Source: Streptomyces xantholiticus
Lineage (GTDB): Bacteria > Actinomycetota > Actinomycetes > Streptomycetales > Streptomycetaceae
Assembly (NCBI RefSeq): GCF_014651015.1
Contig: NZ_BMWB01000001.1
Coordinates: forward strand, 186,001 to 250,000
Direction: 5' to 3'
DNA: 64,000 bases
This document shows positions 53,079 through 61,766 of the stretch, piece after piece. The notes beneath the pieces are model-generated. The model had not been told where the DNA came from. It did not search any database and was given only the letters and a program-made list of their open reading frames with translations. Position numbers and translations under genes: made by a program. Within the stretch, counting starts at the first letter, position 1. Every line of letters begins with the position of its first letter.

Positions 53079-54280
53079 TGGCCGGCGTGCCGTACGGCAG
53101 GGCACACGGCGCAGCGACCTCCGCCGGGCCCGCTGACCGTCCGCGGCTCGTCTATGTGGTGCCCCACCTGACCGACGACGAGTCCGAACACTTCGCACAC
53201 ATCCCCGCATTGCTGGCGGCGCTGGGCAGGCGCGTGGACGTCGCGGCCGCGGTCGAGCGCGGAAGACCTCCGGCGCGACTCGCGGGAGTCCACCTCCTGC
53301 TGCGCGTCCCGGGCCGGAGCACGATCGGTCGGATGCTGGGCACCGCGCTCACGATCCACCGCCTGTCCCGCGCCGGTTACCGGACCTACTTTCTGCGCTA
53401 CTCCACCCTCTTCGTGATCGTCCTCATTCTGACCCGCCCGCTGTACCGCCACCGCATCCTGCTGTGGCGCAGCGGTCTACCCGGTGTTCGGGCGCCCGAA
53501 CAGCCCCGGACCGTCCGGCTCGGAGTCCGTGAATCGGTCAACAGGATCACAGCCCGGCTGGTGCACTGCATGGTCACCGGACCGGAGACCATGGTCCCCC
53601 TGGTGGCCGACCTGTGGGGCGTTCCGCGGCACAGGATGCGGCTGCTCTACAACGATGTCGATGCCGGCCGTTTCGCCCCTCTCGACCGCGCGGCACGCGA
53701 CGAGACGCGGACGCGGCTCGGGTGGGCCGACGACGAGTTCGTCGTGCTCTTCGTACATCGGCTGTCGTACCGCAAAGGCGTCCGCCTCCTCTCGCCCCTG
53801 GTCGACGCGGTCGCCGAGGCGCCGGAGGCCCAGGCCTCGGGCCTACGGGTCCGGCTCGTCGTCGCCGGGGACGGACCGGAGCGGTCCCGCCTCGAGCGGG
53901 AGGCGGCCGACCCGGCGCGGAGCAGCCACATGCGGCTACTGGGCGCAGTGCCCAATCGCGACCTGCCACAGCTGTACGCGGCGGCGGATGCCGTCGTCAT
54001 GCCCAGCTACGAGGAGGGATTCCCGCGGGTGCTGCTGGAGGCGATGGCCTCCGGCACACCGGTGGTGACGACCGACGCGGGTGGTTCAGTGGATGTAGTG
54101 GGTTCCGACTACCCCTATGTGGCACCGGTCGGTGACCTCGACGCGCTGGCCGGCCATCTGCGGTCGCTGATGGCCACCACCCTTGCCCAGCGGCAGGAGT
54201 TGGGGCAGCGTCTGCGGCACCGGGCGCAGAGCGAGTTCTCGCCCGACCGCGTGGCCGCGATGCTGCACGGGCTGCTGTGA
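53078..54280 (+). CDS. GT4-family glycosyltransferase
   Basis: A 400-residue GT-B fold enzyme. C-terminal donor-binding segments are LFVHRLSYRKGVRLL, VVAGDGPERSRLE, and the catalytic EEGFPRVLLEAMASGTPVV (E-x7-E type). The N-terminal domain has a hydrophobic stretch (LFVIVLILTRPLY) that may be membrane associated. The GTG overlaps the methyltransferase stop. A hairpin follows its stop. Adds a sugar to the growing repeat unit; the donor is unknown. Confidence 0.9.
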   Translation: MAGVPYGRAHGAATSAGPADRPRLVYVVPHLTDDESEHFAHIPALLAALGRRVDVAAAVERGRPPARLAGVHLLLRVPGRSTIGRMLGTALTIHRLSRAGYRTYFLRYSTLFVIVLILTRPLYRHRILLWRSGLPGVRAPEQPRTVRLGVRESVNRITARLVHCMVTGPETMVPLVADLWGVPRHRMRLLYNDVDAGRFAPLDRAARDETRTRLGWADDEFVVLFVHRLSYRKGVRLLSPLVDAVAEAPEAQASGLRVRLVVAGDGPERSRLEREAADPARSSHMRLLGAVPNRDLPQLYAAADAVVMPSYEEGFPRVLLEAMASGTPVVTTDAGGSVDVVGSDYPYVAPVGDLDALAGHLRSLMATTLAQRQELGQRLRHRAQSEFSPDRVAAMLHGLL

Positions 54281-54312
54281 GGCCGGTCCGGGCGATTGCC
54301 CGGGCCGACCTC
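54279..54312. terminator. Hairpin terminator after the GT4 gene
   Basis: Fifteen-base arms GAGGCCGGTCCGGGC / GCCCGGGCCGACCTC with two mismatches and a four-base loop, starting at the gene's last base. Confidence 0.75.
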
Positions 54313-54386
54313 ACCGGGCCTTGCGGCGGTCCCGACGCCGAGATGACGGGACCGGGGCTCGAACGACAGGGCCTCGGAGCCGTCCG

Positions 54387-55376
54387 TCAGGCAACGTCCA
54401 CCGCAACGGGCCCGATGGGTTGACGCCCCTCACCCCGCGCCGCATGGTCCGGCAGGGTGCGGAACCAGGTCACCGTCTGCGCGAGTCCCTCCTTCAGAGG
54501 AACTGGGGCGATACCGGGGAAGAGATCGCGCAGCAGGTCGTTTGAGGCCTGGGAATCGCGGACGTCCCCCGCCCTCGGCTGTTCATGCCGGATGCCGGCC
54601 GGCAGTCCGGTGATGTCACTGAGTTCGCGGGCGAGGTCGAGAACGGTGACCCGGGTGCCGAAGGCGAGGTTCACCGGACGGTCGCACGAAACCTTGCGCA
54701 TCACGGCGTCTGCCAGCACCCGGACCACGGTTCCGACATAGGTGAAGTCCCGGCTCTGCAGTCCGTCGCCGAAGATCCGCACGGGTGTGCCGCGCAGCAT
54801 GGCGTCGATGAAGGCCGGGACCACGGCGGCGTACGCATGGCCGGCCGACTGCAGCGGCCCGTAGACGTTGAAGAAGCGGAACGCCAGGGTGGGCAGGCCG
54901 AACGAGGCTCCGTAGGCAAGGACGTACGCCTCCGTGGCGAGCTTGCTCGCGGCATAGGGGCTCAGTGGCCGGGTCGCCAGATCCTCGTGCTTCGGCAGGA
55001 CCGCGGTGGCTCCGTAGACCGAGGAGGACGACGCGGCGACAACGTGGACACCCGCGCGCCGGCAGGCCTCGAGGACGGTGACCGTGCCGGTCGCGTTGAC
55101 GTGATGGCTGGCGACCGGGTCGGTCAGAGAGCGGGGTACGGACGGGCGCGCCGCGAGATGCACGACGGCGTCCATTCCGGGCACGACGCTGTCGAGGAGC
55201 CCGGAGTCGAGGATGCTGCCCTCGACCAGTTCCACGTCGGTCCCCGCAAGGTTGGCCGCCGAGCCCGTGCTCAGGTCGTCCAGGGCGATGACCTTGCCGG
55301 TGTTCGGACGCGACACCAGTTCTCGGCACAGGTTGGCGCCGATGAACCCGGCGCCTCCGGTAACAAGGACGTTCAC
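54387..55376 (-). CDS. NAD-dependent epimerase (UDP-glucose 4-epimerase-like)
   Basis: A 329-residue extended SDR. NAD motif GGAGFIGANLCREL, the segment STGSAANLAG, the catalytic SSSSVYG and YAASK motifs, and FRFFNVYGPLQ. It interconverts UDP-glucose and UDP-galactose or their N-acetyl forms. The GTG at 55376 lies eight bases after AAAGG; a GTG at 55385, overlapping the upstream GT4 stop as GTGA, is possible. It is coupled to the preceding GT4 gene. Confidence 0.9.
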   Translation of the reverse strand: MNVLVTGGAGFIGANLCRELVSRPNTGKVIALDDLSTGSAANLAGTDVELVEGSILDSGLLDSVVPGMDAVVHLAARPSVPRSLTDPVASHHVNATGTVTVLEACRRAGVHVVAASSSSVYGATAVLPKHEDLATRPLSPYAASKLATEAYVLAYGASFGLPTLAFRFFNVYGPLQSAGHAYAAVVPAFIDAMLRGTPVRIFGDGLQSRDFTYVGTVVRVLADAVMRKVSCDRPVNLAFGTRVTVLDLARELSDITGLPAGIRHEQPRAGDVRDSQASNDLLRDLFPGIAPVPLKEGLAQTVTWFRTLPDHAARGEGRQPIGPVAVDVA

Positions 55377-55381
55377 TGTGC

Positions 55382-56581
55382 TCACCTTTCGGACGAGGAT
55401 GCGGTCCACCAGCCGCGGGCGACGGCGATGGAGGTGTAGAGGGCCTGTGTGTCGGCCACCAGGCGCTCCTCGCCGAAGCGTCGGGTGGCGAACGCACGCG
55501 CCCGCGCCCCCATCTCCCGGCGCAACTGGGCGTCGCGCAGAAGAGTCACGGTGTGGCGTGCGAGGTCGGCGGTCCTTGGTGCGGCCAGGAATCCTGTTGT
55601 TCCGTGCTGCACGACCTCCGCGACACTGCCGACGTCGGTGGCCACCGTCGGAAGTCCGGCTAGGCCGGCTTCGATCAGACTCACCGGCATGCCTTCGTTG
55701 TCCGACGTCAGGAGCACCATGTCGGCCGCGGCGTAGACGGTCTCGACGTCCGCGCGCCAGCCCAGCTGATGCAGCGAGTCGCCGAGTTCGGCGAGGGCTT
55801 CCGGATCCGGACGGAAGTCTCCTGCTCCGCAGACCACGAAGTGGGCTTCCGGTACGGCCCGGTGCACCTCCCGGGCGACGGCGAGGAGACGGTCGGGACG
55901 CTTGATCCCGGTGATGCGTCCCACGTACGCGACAACCGGGCACCCCTGCGGGAGTCCCAGCATGCTTCTGGCCTTCGCGGTGTCGGGAGCTGGGGCGAGG
56001 CTGGTGCCGGGCGGAACCACCGTGTACTGCCCGGGCCGTCCGATACCCGCGGCGACGAGATCGTCACGTACCCGCCCGCCCACCGCGACCAGCCGGTCCG
56101 TGAGGGCCGCGAGCCCGCGTTCGGCGGCCACCACAACCTTGGTCTTCGCAGGAGAGAAATAGCCGTGCAGGAGATGGCCGTGAAAGGTGTGCACCCGTGA
56201 GGGCACCCGGGCCAGCACGGCGGCGGTCCGGCCGAGCGCGCCGGCTTTCGCCGTGTGCGTATGGACGATGTGGGGCCGGAACCGGCGCATGGCGGCCACG
56301 AGTTCGGCGAGGCAGCGTGCGTCGTCCGTGGGCCGCACGGCACGTCCCAGGCCGTTGATCCGGTGCACGGGCAGCCCGGGCGCACGCTGATCCAGGTGGT
56401 CCGCCTCGTCGTGACCCACGAATCCGGTGACCAGACGATGCTCGAACCGCTCGGGATCCATGCCTCGCATGAGTGCCGAGACCTGGACGGCCGGACCACC
56501 GATGTTCATCCGCGCGATCACCCTCATCACGCGCAGCCGAGGAATTCCGGAACCGCTGGTTCGCTGCATTGCGGTCGACAT
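55382..56581 (-). CDS. GT4-family glycosyltransferase
   Basis: A 399-residue GT-B enzyme. The N-terminal half starts with RVMRVIARMNIGGPAVQ, and has HTHTAKAGALGR and VHTFHGH. The donor half has GRITGIKRPDRLLAV, and the catalytic region DNEGMPVSLIEAGLAGLPTV. The ATG at 56581 was chosen; the ribosome site is weak and other in-frame starts lie close by. It is followed by the epimerase and is transcribed divergently from the FkbM gene. It probably adds a hexose or hexosamine. Confidence 0.88.
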   Translation of the reverse strand: MSTAMQRTSGSGIPRLRVMRVIARMNIGGPAVQVSALMRGMDPERFEHRLVTGFVGHDEADHLDQRAPGLPVHRINGLGRAVRPTDDARCLAELVAAMRRFRPHIVHTHTAKAGALGRTAAVLARVPSRVHTFHGHLLHGYFSPAKTKVVVAAERGLAALTDRLVAVGGRVRDDLVAAGIGRPGQYTVVPPGTSLAPAPDTAKARSMLGLPQGCPVVAYVGRITGIKRPDRLLAVAREVHRAVPEAHFVVCGAGDFRPDPEALAELGDSLHQLGWRADVETVYAAADMVLLTSDNEGMPVSLIEAGLAGLPTVATDVGSVAEVVQHGTTGFLAAPRTADLARHTVTLLRDAQLRREMGARARAFATRRFGEERLVADTQALYTSIAVARGWWTASSSER

Positions 56582-56662
56582 GTGCCCGATATTAGGCGGA
56601 GCACAGTCCACTGTCTGTCAAGGGCATGAGAACCCCGCGTGGCGCCCTCGGCGCGCCCGGTC

Positions 56663-56682
56663 GTGCCGGATATAAACGGCAC
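56663..56682. promoter_or_regulatory. Dyad GTGCCG-N8-CGGCAC in the divergent promoter
   Basis: Perfect six-base arms around the AT-rich spacer GATATAAA, between the GT4 (minus) and FkbM (plus) genes. Possible operator or promoter core; seen by eye only. Confidence 0.35.
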
Positions 56683-56753
56683 AGACCCAGCCGGGTCTTG
56701 TTCAGGTGATGGACGGCAAATGCACTGCCATTTGCGTCGTGAGGCAGGAGCCC

Positions 56754-57689
56754 ATGCCGACTACCGTGCAGGAAATGCTCAGACTGATCTGGAACCACCC
56801 GGCCAACCGGGGCCACCGCTCCGGAGCATACGCGCGCATGGCGCTGTGGCAGGCGCACAAACGCCTGCTGGGCAGGCCCTTTGACCTGAAGGTCTACAAC
56901 GGCATGCGGTTCCGTGCCTATCCCGACAGCACTCAGGTGGGCCGCCTGCTCTATTTCGGCGGCCTGCCGGACTTCGAGGCCATGACCTTCATGAAGCGCT
57001 ATCTGCGTCCCGGTGACGGATTCATCGACGGAGGCGCCAACGAGGGAATCTTCACTCTTCTGGCGGCCGAACTCGTGTCACACCGGGGCGCGGTGCACGC
57101 TTTTGAGGCTCACCCGCTCTATGCGAAGAGGCTGCGCGAGAACCTGCAAAAGAATCGGCTGAGTTCCGTGACGGTGCACGAATTGGCGGTCGGAGAGACT
57201 CCCGGCACCCTGCCCTTCGTGCTGCGCGGGACCGGTTCCCGGATCCGGACCCCGAAGGACGTCGGCGAGGTCGTGTCCGCGCGGGTGGTGCGCCTGGACG
57301 AGACGCTGCCGGACCGTTCCTGGGCCATGGGCAAGCTCGACATCGAGGGCGCCGAGCACTGTGCGTTGCGCGGAGCGGAGAAGCTGCTGTCCCGTGCCGA
57401 CCCGCCGGTGTGGTTCCTCGAACTCGTCGATCCCTTCCTCGCGCGGTTCGGCTCGTCGGTCCACGAGGTACGCCGATGGCTCGGGGACCACGGATACGAC
57501 TTCATGCACTACGAGCCCCGGCTGGACCGGTTCGTTGCGGGCCGGGGCACCCGCGGGCCGGACGTCTTCGCGGTCTCGCGGGAACGCCTCGCCGAGGTCG
57601 CGGCCCGGCTGCGCGAGAGCCGCGAGCGGGAAGTCGGCCTGTCCCACTCCCGGGCGGGCAGGCGCGGCGCACGGCAGGCGGCACGGTGA
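56754..57689 (+). CDS. FkbM-family SAM-dependent methyltransferase
   Basis: A 311-residue protein. The motif DGGANEGIFTLLAAELV is the FkbM-type SAM site, and HAFEAHPLYAKRLRENL follows. The segment GKLDIEGAEHCALRGAE holds the conserved DIEG motif. FkbM enzymes O-methylate hydroxyls on glycans and polyketides. The ATG at 56754 is preceded by AGGAG at short spacing. The stop overlaps the next GTG (GTGA), so it is coupled to the GT4 gene that follows. Confidence 0.9.
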   Translation: MPTTVQEMLRLIWNHPANRGHRSGAYARMALWQAHKRLLGRPFDLKVYNGMRFRAYPDSTQVGRLLYFGGLPDFEAMTFMKRYLRPGDGFIDGGANEGIFTLLAAELVSHRGAVHAFEAHPLYAKRLRENLQKNRLSSVTVHELAVGETPGTLPFVLRGTGSRIRTPKDVGEVVSARVVRLDETLPDRSWAMGKLDIEGAEHCALRGAEKLLSRADPPVWFLELVDPFLARFGSSVHEVRRWLGDHGYDFMHYEPRLDRFVAGRGTRGPDVFAVSRERLAEVAARLRESREREVGLSHSRAGRRGARQAAR

Positions 57690-58789
57690 CGACGGCCCGG
57701 ATCTGCGAGGTCATCAAGACACTCGACGTCGGTGGCGCCGAGGTCCTCCTGGTGGAGCGGCTGCGTGCCGCACCGCGCGACAACCGCGCCTACACCGTGG
57801 TGTTCCTCCGGGCCGCCACCGAGACGCTGGCCGATGAGCTGCGTGCCTGCGGGGTGAACGTCGTCGATCTGCGGTCCTGCCCGCGGTGGTTGCGCTACGC
57901 CGAGCTCGTCCGTGTCGTGCGCAGGCTGTCCCCCGACGTCGTCAACGTCCACTCCCCCGCCCCGGCGGCTCTGCTGCGCCCGTTCCTGCGTCTGATGCGC
58001 CGCCGCCCTCTGGTGGTCTCCACGGTCCACTCGGTGTGGTACCGCCCGCTCACGATGCTGCTCGACCGGTCGACCCGCTGGCTGGACGACGTCACGGTCG
58101 CCGTGTCACCTCAGGTGGCGGGCGCTCGTACGGTGCGCGGAGCGCGCCGGGTACGGACCCGGATCCACGGCGTGGACGTGGCCGCACAGCGCTCCTGGGC
58201 ACGACGCGCCCTGGACGTACGCTCGGAGTTCGGGATCCCTGCGGACTCCTTCGTCTTCGCGTGCGTGGCGAACCTCCGGACGCCCAAGAACCACACGCTG
58301 CTGATCGAGGCAGCGGAACAGGTGCTCGCCCGGCGCGCCGACGCGCTCCTGGTCCTCGCCGGCGACGGCCCCCTGCGGGATCAGGTGCTCGCCGAGGTCG
58401 ACCGGCGGGGGCTGCAGGAGCGGGTTCGCTACCTGGGCGCGGTCGCGGGAGCCAACCGTCTGGTGGCAGCCTCGGACGCACTGGTGCTGTCCTCCTCGTA
58501 CGAGGGGCTTCCCGTGGTGGTCATGGAAGCGATCGCGGCGGGCGTACCAGTGGTTTCCACGGCCGTCGGCGGAGTGCCCGACCTGGTGCGCGACGGCGAC
58601 AACGGCATTCTCGTGCCGCACGCCTCGCCGCGGCGGCTGGCGGAGGCCATGCTGCGGGCGATGCGGCCCGATGTGCACGCGGCGCTCGCCGCCGGGGCAC
58701 GCGCCGGCGCCGAGGCGGTGGATGTGAGGGCCACGACAGCGTGGTTCGACGAACTGTACGCTGCCGCGGCGGGCGGTGTGCGCGCCTAG
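57686..58789 (+). CDS. GT4-family glycosyltransferase
   Basis: A 367-residue GT-B enzyme. N-terminal EVIKTLDVGGAEVLLVE, mid segment VNVHSPAPAALLRPF, C-terminal LVLAGDGPLRDQVL and SSYEGLPVVVMEAIAAGVPV, the E-x7-E catalytic pattern. It is coupled by GTGA to the FkbM gene and ends next to the phosphatase gene. Typical of capsule/EPS repeat-unit assembly. Donor sugar unknown. Confidence 0.9.
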   Translation: MTTARICEVIKTLDVGGAEVLLVERLRAAPRDNRAYTVVFLRAATETLADELRACGVNVVDLRSCPRWLRYAELVRVVRRLSPDVVNVHSPAPAALLRPFLRLMRRRPLVVSTVHSVWYRPLTMLLDRSTRWLDDVTVAVSPQVAGARTVRGARRVRTRIHGVDVAAQRSWARRALDVRSEFGIPADSFVFACVANLRTPKNHTLLIEAAEQVLARRADALLVLAGDGPLRDQVLAEVDRRGLQERVRYLGAVAGANRLVAASDALVLSSSYEGLPVVVMEAIAAGVPVVSTAVGGVPDLVRDGDNGILVPHASPRRLAEAMLRAMRPDVHAALAAGARAGAEAVDVRATTAWFDELYAAAAGGVRA

Positions 58790-58803
58790 TGGACGGTGAT
58801 CTC

Positions 58804-59424
58804 ATGGCAGAACGTGCGGGCGTGATGCTCGGCAGTGACTCTCCCTCCGGCACCTCGCGCGTGCCGGAATTCCGTGTGCTCACCGTGTGCACCGCCAACC
58901 TGTACCGCTCCCCGCTCGCCGAGTGCCTGCTGAGGACGCGGCTGGCCGTGGTGCGGGAGGCGATCCAACTCAGCAGCGCGGGCACACGGGCCGTCCCGGG
59001 CACTCCCATGGAGACGTCGGCCGCTTCCGCGGTCGTCGCGCGGGGCGGGGAGCCATCGGGAACGGGGGCCCGCCGGCTGACGGCCGGGCTGGTCGAAAGT
59101 GCGGATCTGGTGCTGGGGGCGGGGGTGGAGCATCGTGAGGCGGCGGTGCGCCTGGCGCCTGTCCGGGCTCTCTCCCGGGCCTTCAGCCTGCGCGAGTTCG
59201 CCCGGCTGGTGAGGGCGGAGGACGGCGCGGATGTGGTGGATCCGGCTGCCAGGTTCACCGCTCTCGTCGCGGGAGCCGCGGCGCGGCGCGGCGCTGCCAC
59301 GGCGGACGCGGCCGATGACGACGTGGCCGACCCGCTCGGGGGCAGTGAGGCAGTGGTGCGGGAGTGCGTGCGGCGTATCGAGGAGTCGGTGGAACGCATC
59401 GCCGTGGCGATGGGCCTCGGCTGA
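58804..59424 (+). CDS. Low-molecular-weight protein tyrosine phosphatase (Wzb-like)
   Basis: About 206 residues. The P-loop CTANLYRSPLAE fits CX5RS, and the acid lies in DDDVADPLGGSE, the DP motif of LMW-PTPs. It would dephosphorylate the tyrosine cluster of the BY-kinase and thus reset chain-length control. The ATG at 58804 was chosen; a GTG at 58789, overlapping the GT4 stop as TAGTG, is an alternative. The long variable region between P-loop and DP motif is richer in Ala and Arg than usual. It is the last gene of the block. Confidence 0.88.
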   Translation: MAERAGVMLGSDSPSGTSRVPEFRVLTVCTANLYRSPLAECLLRTRLAVVREAIQLSSAGTRAVPGTPMETSAASAVVARGGEPSGTGARRLTAGLVESADLVLGAGVEHREAAVRLAPVRALSRAFSLREFARLVRAEDGADVVDPAARFTALVAGAAARRGAATADAADDDVADPLGGSEAVVRECVRRIEESVERIAVAMGLG

Positions 59425-59437
59425 GAGGTGGGTCCGC

Positions 59438-61309
59438 TCAGGCCGCGCAGGTCGGGTAGGGTTCCACAACGGTCCGCAACGGCGTGACCAACGGCTGGCG
59501 CAGGAGCACCGGCGCGCGGTGGCTGACCGGCTCCACGAGCCGGAGCGTCAGGGTGCGGCTGCTCTGTGCCGGCAGTTCCACATCGGCGGTGTAGACCGGA
59601 TGACCCCGCTCGACACCCCTGTGCAGCATGGCGGGACGGCCGTCGACGGTCAGAGCGGTCAGTTGTGCGCCCTTGCTCGCGTAGTAGGAGACCAGCAGCC
59701 TGTTGTCACCGGGTCGTGTCGGGTAGGGCGGCTTGTCGCCGCGCTGGGTGACGTATGCGGGAAGCCCCGTGGCGGGGGCACGGTTGGTGAGCGTGATCCG
59801 TGCGGTGACCAGCCGCCCGTCACGTGTGCAGCGGCCGGGGATCCAGCGCAGCTCGCGGTCGAGGTAGTAGTCGAGCTTGCCACCCGCGGCGTTGTTGACC
59901 ACCACGCCGGCGAAGGGGTCCGGCGTCGCCGGAAGCGCGCCGCTCAAGGGGCGGGTCATCAGCAGCCGTTGCTCGTCGGCCCGGGCACTCCACACCTTCA
60001 GGCGTTCCTCCGCCATGACGTCGTACGTGCCTCTGAGCAGTGCGGGGAGCCGCTGGGGGTCGCCAAGGGCCTCCATGAGCGACGTGGCGGCCGTTCGCGC
60101 CACATCGAGGAGGAAGGACTTGCGTTGCACGCTGTCCGGATAGCGCGCGTAGCCGTCCCGCTCCGCGAGGTCCAGTGCGTTGTCGGCGGTGAGCTCCGTA
60201 CCGTCGGGCATCCGTGCGGGACCGGTCGCCCGCAGCAGTCTCGCGAGTCCGCTGGGGTCGAGGGCGATCACGCCGTCCACCCGGTCTCCGCTGTGGTCGT
60301 GCCAGGCCGCCGACCAGATGCGGGCCGCATGGGGAAAGTGCGGGCTGATGTTGGAGTTGGCCCAGGTGCCTACGGGGTCCATACGCGCGTACTGGGCCGT
60401 GTACTCGGCACCCAGATCGATCGCGGGTTCGGCCTCGGCCAGCATCGTGTCTGTGCCGAAGGTCTCGAAGCGTGGTTGCCCCTGCTCGAGAGAGAGCACG
60501 GCGAACGCTCCGGGCAGCCCGCCCGTACCGCGCGCCTCGGCGGTGTTCTGGAAGACCACGAGATACCGCCGCGGACTGTCCGCGCCCAGCATGGGCGGCA
60601 CCACACGTGCCGCCACGGCGGCGTCGGTCAGCAGGGGGGCGATCCTGTCGAGTTGGCGGACCAACCGGGCCCGTGCCTGGTCGGCGGCACCCACCCATGT
60701 GTGGGACGGCAGTTCATGAGTGTCGTTTCTCGTGTCGGAGGCCACCCGTGCCGCCCGCTCGAAATCCGGAGCGGTCTCGTCCAGCCGGGACAGCACGTCC
60801 TGAAGGCCGCCGTCGCGAGAGTCCTTGCTTTCCGCCACCATGCTCACCAGGGGCGGGAGCACATCGTGCGTCAAACGGTGGGCGGCACGCGTCACACCGC
60901 GCACCGTGGTGAGAGGCCGGCCGACGAAGGGTACCCGCGCGGCAACGTACCAGGCGGGGCCCGAGGTGAGGCGATGGGCCCGGGTGGCATGCTCTGCGGC
61001 GGACCGCATCGCCGCCTTCGGGTCCGCCGACGCCTGCGGACCGGCAGCCTGTGCGGCGTTCGGCGCAGGCCCGGAGACCGATTGCCGCAGCGCCTCAAGG
61101 GACCCTTGTGCGGCAAGGAGTTCGGAACGGGCGACAAGGCCGGTGACCACGATCCAGCCGGCCCCGGCCAGACACAGCAGCACGGCCGCCCCGACCGCGT
61201 ATGCGGCCCGCCGCCGGAGGGACGGTCCTGCCGTATCCGCTTCGGCCGGCCGGCCGAAGCGGATACGGCCCTTCCACTTCACCCGGGAACGCGGACGAAT
61301 TGTCCTCAT
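59438..61309 (-). CDS. DUF4012 membrane-anchored protein
   Basis: A 623-residue protein. One N-terminal transmembrane helix (about residues 36-58, AAYAVGAAVLLCLAGAGWIV) is followed by a large extracytoplasmic region with the DUF4012 landmarks RRYLVVFQNTAEARGTGGLP, GVIALDPSGLARLL and DVARTAATSLMEAL. DUF4012 proteins occur in exopolysaccharide and cell-surface clusters but their biochemical role is unknown to me. The start ATG has a poor ribosome site. A 40-base perfect palindrome lies within codons 14-27. It is convergent with the phosphatase gene, 13 bases away. Confidence 0.85.
   Translation of the reverse strand: MRTIRPRSRVKWKGRIRFGRPAEADTAGPSLRRRAAYAVGAAVLLCLAGAGWIVVTGLVARSELLAAQGSLEALRQSVSGPAPNAAQAAGPQASADPKAAMRSAAEHATRAHRLTSGPAWYVAARVPFVGRPLTTVRGVTRAAHRLTHDVLPPLVSMVAESKDSRDGGLQDVLSRLDETAPDFERAARVASDTRNDTHELPSHTWVGAADQARARLVRQLDRIAPLLTDAAVAARVVPPMLGADSPRRYLVVFQNTAEARGTGGLPGAFAVLSLEQGQPRFETFGTDTMLAEAEPAIDLGAEYTAQYARMDPVGTWANSNISPHFPHAARIWSAAWHDHSGDRVDGVIALDPSGLARLLRATGPARMPDGTELTADNALDLAERDGYARYPDSVQRKSFLLDVARTAATSLMEALGDPQRLPALLRGTYDVMAEERLKVWSARADEQRLLMTRPLSGALPATPDPFAGVVVNNAAGGKLDYYLDRELRWIPGRCTRDGRLVTARITLTNRAPATGLPAYVTQRGDKPPYPTRPGDNRLLVSYYASKGAQLTALTVDGRPAMLHRGVERGHPVYTADVELPAQSSRTLTLRLVEPVSHRAPVLLRQPLVTPLRTVVEPYPTCAA
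61230..61269. repeat. 40-base perfect palindrome inside the DUF4012 gene
   Basis: Arms GCCGTATCCGCTTCGGCCGG and its complement meet at 61249/61250 with no loop. It falls in the coding sequence for residues GRIRFGRPAEADTA near the N-terminus, just before the transmembrane helix. Confidence 0.95.
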
Positions 61310-61601
61310 CGGAGCGGCCTGGGCAGGTCCGACGGCGCCTCACAAGAAGTGAGTGAAGCGGAACTCCATCTCGACGGGGCCGTCATCTCTTCACGCTCCT
61401 CGGCTCAGTTCGGTCGGTCCTCTGCACATCGCGAACTCTCGGACCGGCAGATGGATACATAACCCTCGTATGGTGACCGAGCGGTCCGCTTCCCCGAAAC
61501 CACCGGATGGCGTAAGAGCCCCCGCACGCGGCTCCGATGCGCAGACACCGGGACGTTGCTGCATCAGGGTGGTGCCCAAAGGACACACACAAGGAGTCGG
61601 G

Positions 61602-61691
61602 ATGAGGGCCCTGAGGGCATGCGTCAATGGCCCGGAAGAGGCATTGAGGAGCGTACGGAGTGCTGAAGGTGTGGCGAAGCGCGTCCGGTGA
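61602..61691 (+). CDS. Possible small ORF in the flippase leader
   Basis: Bases 61310-61766 separate the divergent DUF4012 and flippase genes. In them an ATG at 61602, six bases after AAGGAG, opens a 29-codon frame (MRALRACVNGPEEAL...) ending 75 bases before the flippase GTG. The peptide has no known domain. It may be a leader peptide or a chance frame. Nothing else in this region is recognised. Confidence 0.3.
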   Translation: MRALRACVNGPEEALRSVRSAEGVAKRVR

Positions 61692-61766
61692 ACCAGGGGT
61701 TGTGGTCGCCGCAGGGTTTGTCGCGGCCGGCCTTCGCACGGTCGGTCGCACGCTCGCCGTGAGCCT

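Noticed and set aside
59231..61462. A 743-codon plus-strand frame antisense to DUF4012
   Set aside because: Shadow frame without recognisable domain; the minus-strand protein shows coherent family features.
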